Notes under the pieces: generated by a model | What the model saw: only the letters and a program-made list of their open reading frames with translations | What the model was told of the DNA's origin: nothing | Databases searched by the model: none | Part shown: positions 62,701-64,000 of the stretch, piece after piece | How positions within the stretch are numbered: the stretch's first letter is position 1 | How the letters are laid out: every line of letters begins with the position of its first letter | From: Crambe crambe | Taxonomy: Eukaryota; Porifera; Demospongiae; Poecilosclerida; Crambeidae | Assembly: GCA_963924555.1 (NCBI GenBank) | Contig: OZ004581.1 | Coordinates: 9,463,338-9,527,337, forward strand | Length of the DNA stretch: 64,000 nucleotides | Reading direction: 5' to 3' | Position numbers and translations under genes: made by a program

Positions 62701-64000
62701 TGGACAGCAAGTGTTTTCCAACAAATTTTGGTGTGAAAGAGACTGCATAACAGCCATCCTCATCCATCTTCTCTAGCTTTGCCTCTATGGTGGTATTGCC
62801 TGATGGAGGATGAACTTGTACAGTGAGCGAGCCATTTCCTGCAGCTGAGCAGTCTACAGTGAACTGGACTGGATAGTTGACAAGTGATGATGCTGAATCA
62901 TGCAGGCCCAACACACGACAGTGCTGGGCAAGACTTGCGTCAAAGTGAGTCAAATCAATAGGAAAACCCTCGATGGTCTGGTCTGCAAGACGGGCAGTGA
63001 TAATGTACTTCCCAGGTTCTGGAGGAGTGTACGAAAAAGAATCTCTGGAGTCTTTCCTGACATCCACCATTTCCCCCCGAGGACTAGTAACTGTGACGTC
63101 AACATGATCTTGACTCTTGATCTTGAGAACTGCTGTTGCATTTGCAGGAGACCTTGTTGGCAGATCAATCAGCAAACGCTTGCAGGAAAATTCCAGTGGT
63201 GGTTGAAAATTGGGAATGGAGTGATCATTGAAGAAGAGAGACACTCGGTGAATGCCTTCTATTTGAGGAGTGAAGTACACACGGAAAATACCTGACTCCA
63301 ACTTTTCGACTGAACACACTTGTAAAGATTCTGTCTGTGGGCTTTGAGTGGCCATTGGAAGGGGAGGTGTGGAGAGATGAGCTGTCAACTCACCTTGACC
63401 TGCCTGAGTAGTGCACACTTTAAAGGACACTTCCTGTCCCAGCAAATAGTTTTCTTCAAGAGAAGTGACAAGTCGACACTGCTGTGGGTCAAAGACATGA
63501 AAGTCCAATGGACTGTCTGGAATATCGACGTCATTGCATCTGATGGCAATACTGAAGTCACCCACAGAAGTTGGATAAAAGAAGTAGTCACTGAGTCCTT
63601 GTTCTGTGGTATCACTTACTCTCTCCAGTGGCAATGGTTCCTTAAGAGAAGGTGGTCCATGAACCATCACCTGTATTTCGCAACCTGGTGACTCTAACTG
63701 ATCAACTTGAATGGAAACTCTTGAACCAATTCGTTGCAGCTTCTTCAGGTCCTTGCTCAGGACTATTTTAGAGGCCGGGTGAGGACGACATGGAATATTC
63801 TTCACCGATTGCAGACGAATCAGAAAGAGAATAAGAGGGAATGGATCAGCTGTGGGATTACCTATATCAGCCGAACTAAAGTCAGAAGTAATCGACAAAT
63901 TCTTCTCTGCTGCTTCCACAGCTGAATTGATCAGCTCTGCAGAGCTTCTGCCTGTCATACTGACCAGAGAGGGAAGAGAGTTTGGAATGAGGGAATATAC
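59703..64000 (-). CDS. FLN: Filamin (5' partial, cut by the window edge)
   Basis: Actin-crosslinking scaffold. Two exons in the window: 62436-64000 (open to the edge) and 59703-62367, about 1409 residues. The first residues are the carboxyl half of a second calponin-homology domain (TGRSSAELINSAVEAAEKNL, ADIGNPTADPFPLI), so the actin-binding domain is largely off the window. About 13 Ig-like filamin repeats follow, many with the typical ending Y-x-V-x-Y-x-G-x-x-I-P-x-S-P-F (for example YQLTVEYCGKPLPDCPFTL). Two features are unusual: exons of 1.5 and 2.7 kb in an otherwise intron-dense region, and a Cys cluster CSECPYCDC at the exon junction (about 62320-62355). The protein ends with a basic tail (KARKKKKN). 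The repeats are divergent, and I cannot tell whether the last one dimerises as in vertebrate filamins. Confidence 0.88.

Overview
The window is nuclear DNA from an intron-dense, compact animal genome: ten spliced gene models or gene groups in 64 kb, GT-AG introns often of 50-150 bases, and intergenic gaps commonly below 500 bases. A collagen with Gly-X-Y exons of 36, 45, 54, 117 and 126 bases, Ig/FN3 membrane receptors and ciliary genes make it metazoan. A sponge (demosponge) is my best guess from the compactness, early-branching character of the proteins and TAGC-rich simple DNA, but this is inference and no marker gene settles it. All exon models below were built by eye from splice signals, frame and homology. 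Every complete model has a coding length divisible by three.

Layout. 677-12524 (+): kinesin-8 (KIF18-like), its 5' end off the window. 12822-16221 (+): calcyphosine-like EF-hand protein (CAPSL). 17271-37316 (+): a tandem array of Ig-FN3 transmembrane receptor genes, with four full-frame copies (A, B, C2, D), one truncated copy (C1) and a relic (E). Each copy starts from the same short NRF1-like promoter box. 38422-42855 (-): gamma-tubulin complex component 3 (TUBGCP3). 43199-46567 (+): a protein with two coactosin-type ADF-H domains. 46877-48272 (+): an unrecognised protein with a ciliary-type X-box in its promoter. 48407-52708 (-): DEAD-box helicase DDX3. 52977-55312 (+): cyclin B3. 55920-59272 (-): secreted collagen with a VWA domain. 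59703-64000 (-): filamin, running off the right edge at its CH2 domain.

How they fit together. Several single-copy genes belong to the microtubule, cilium and cell-cycle machinery (KIF18, TUBGCP3, CCNB3, CAPSL, the X-box gene), but nothing shows they are co-regulated as a block. The outstanding region is the receptor array. The membrane-distal Ig exons have diverged, while the FN3-3 and transmembrane exons and their introns are almost identical. The cytoplasmic tails are made of Ser-Lys-Gly repeats whose number differs in every copy (84 to 212 residues). Three copies carry, just after the stop codon, a fossil of exon 5 and intron 5 of the neighbouring CAPSL gene. This looks like a rapidly evolving recognition or adhesion receptor family, with allorecognition as one hypothesis.

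Other structure includes three non-autonomous DNA transposons, a decayed pogo-type transposase, nested foldbacks in CAPSL intron 3, and two minisatellites that have amplified the 5' splice site of the exon beside them. No virus-like element, CRISPR array, tRNA gene or rRNA gene was found.
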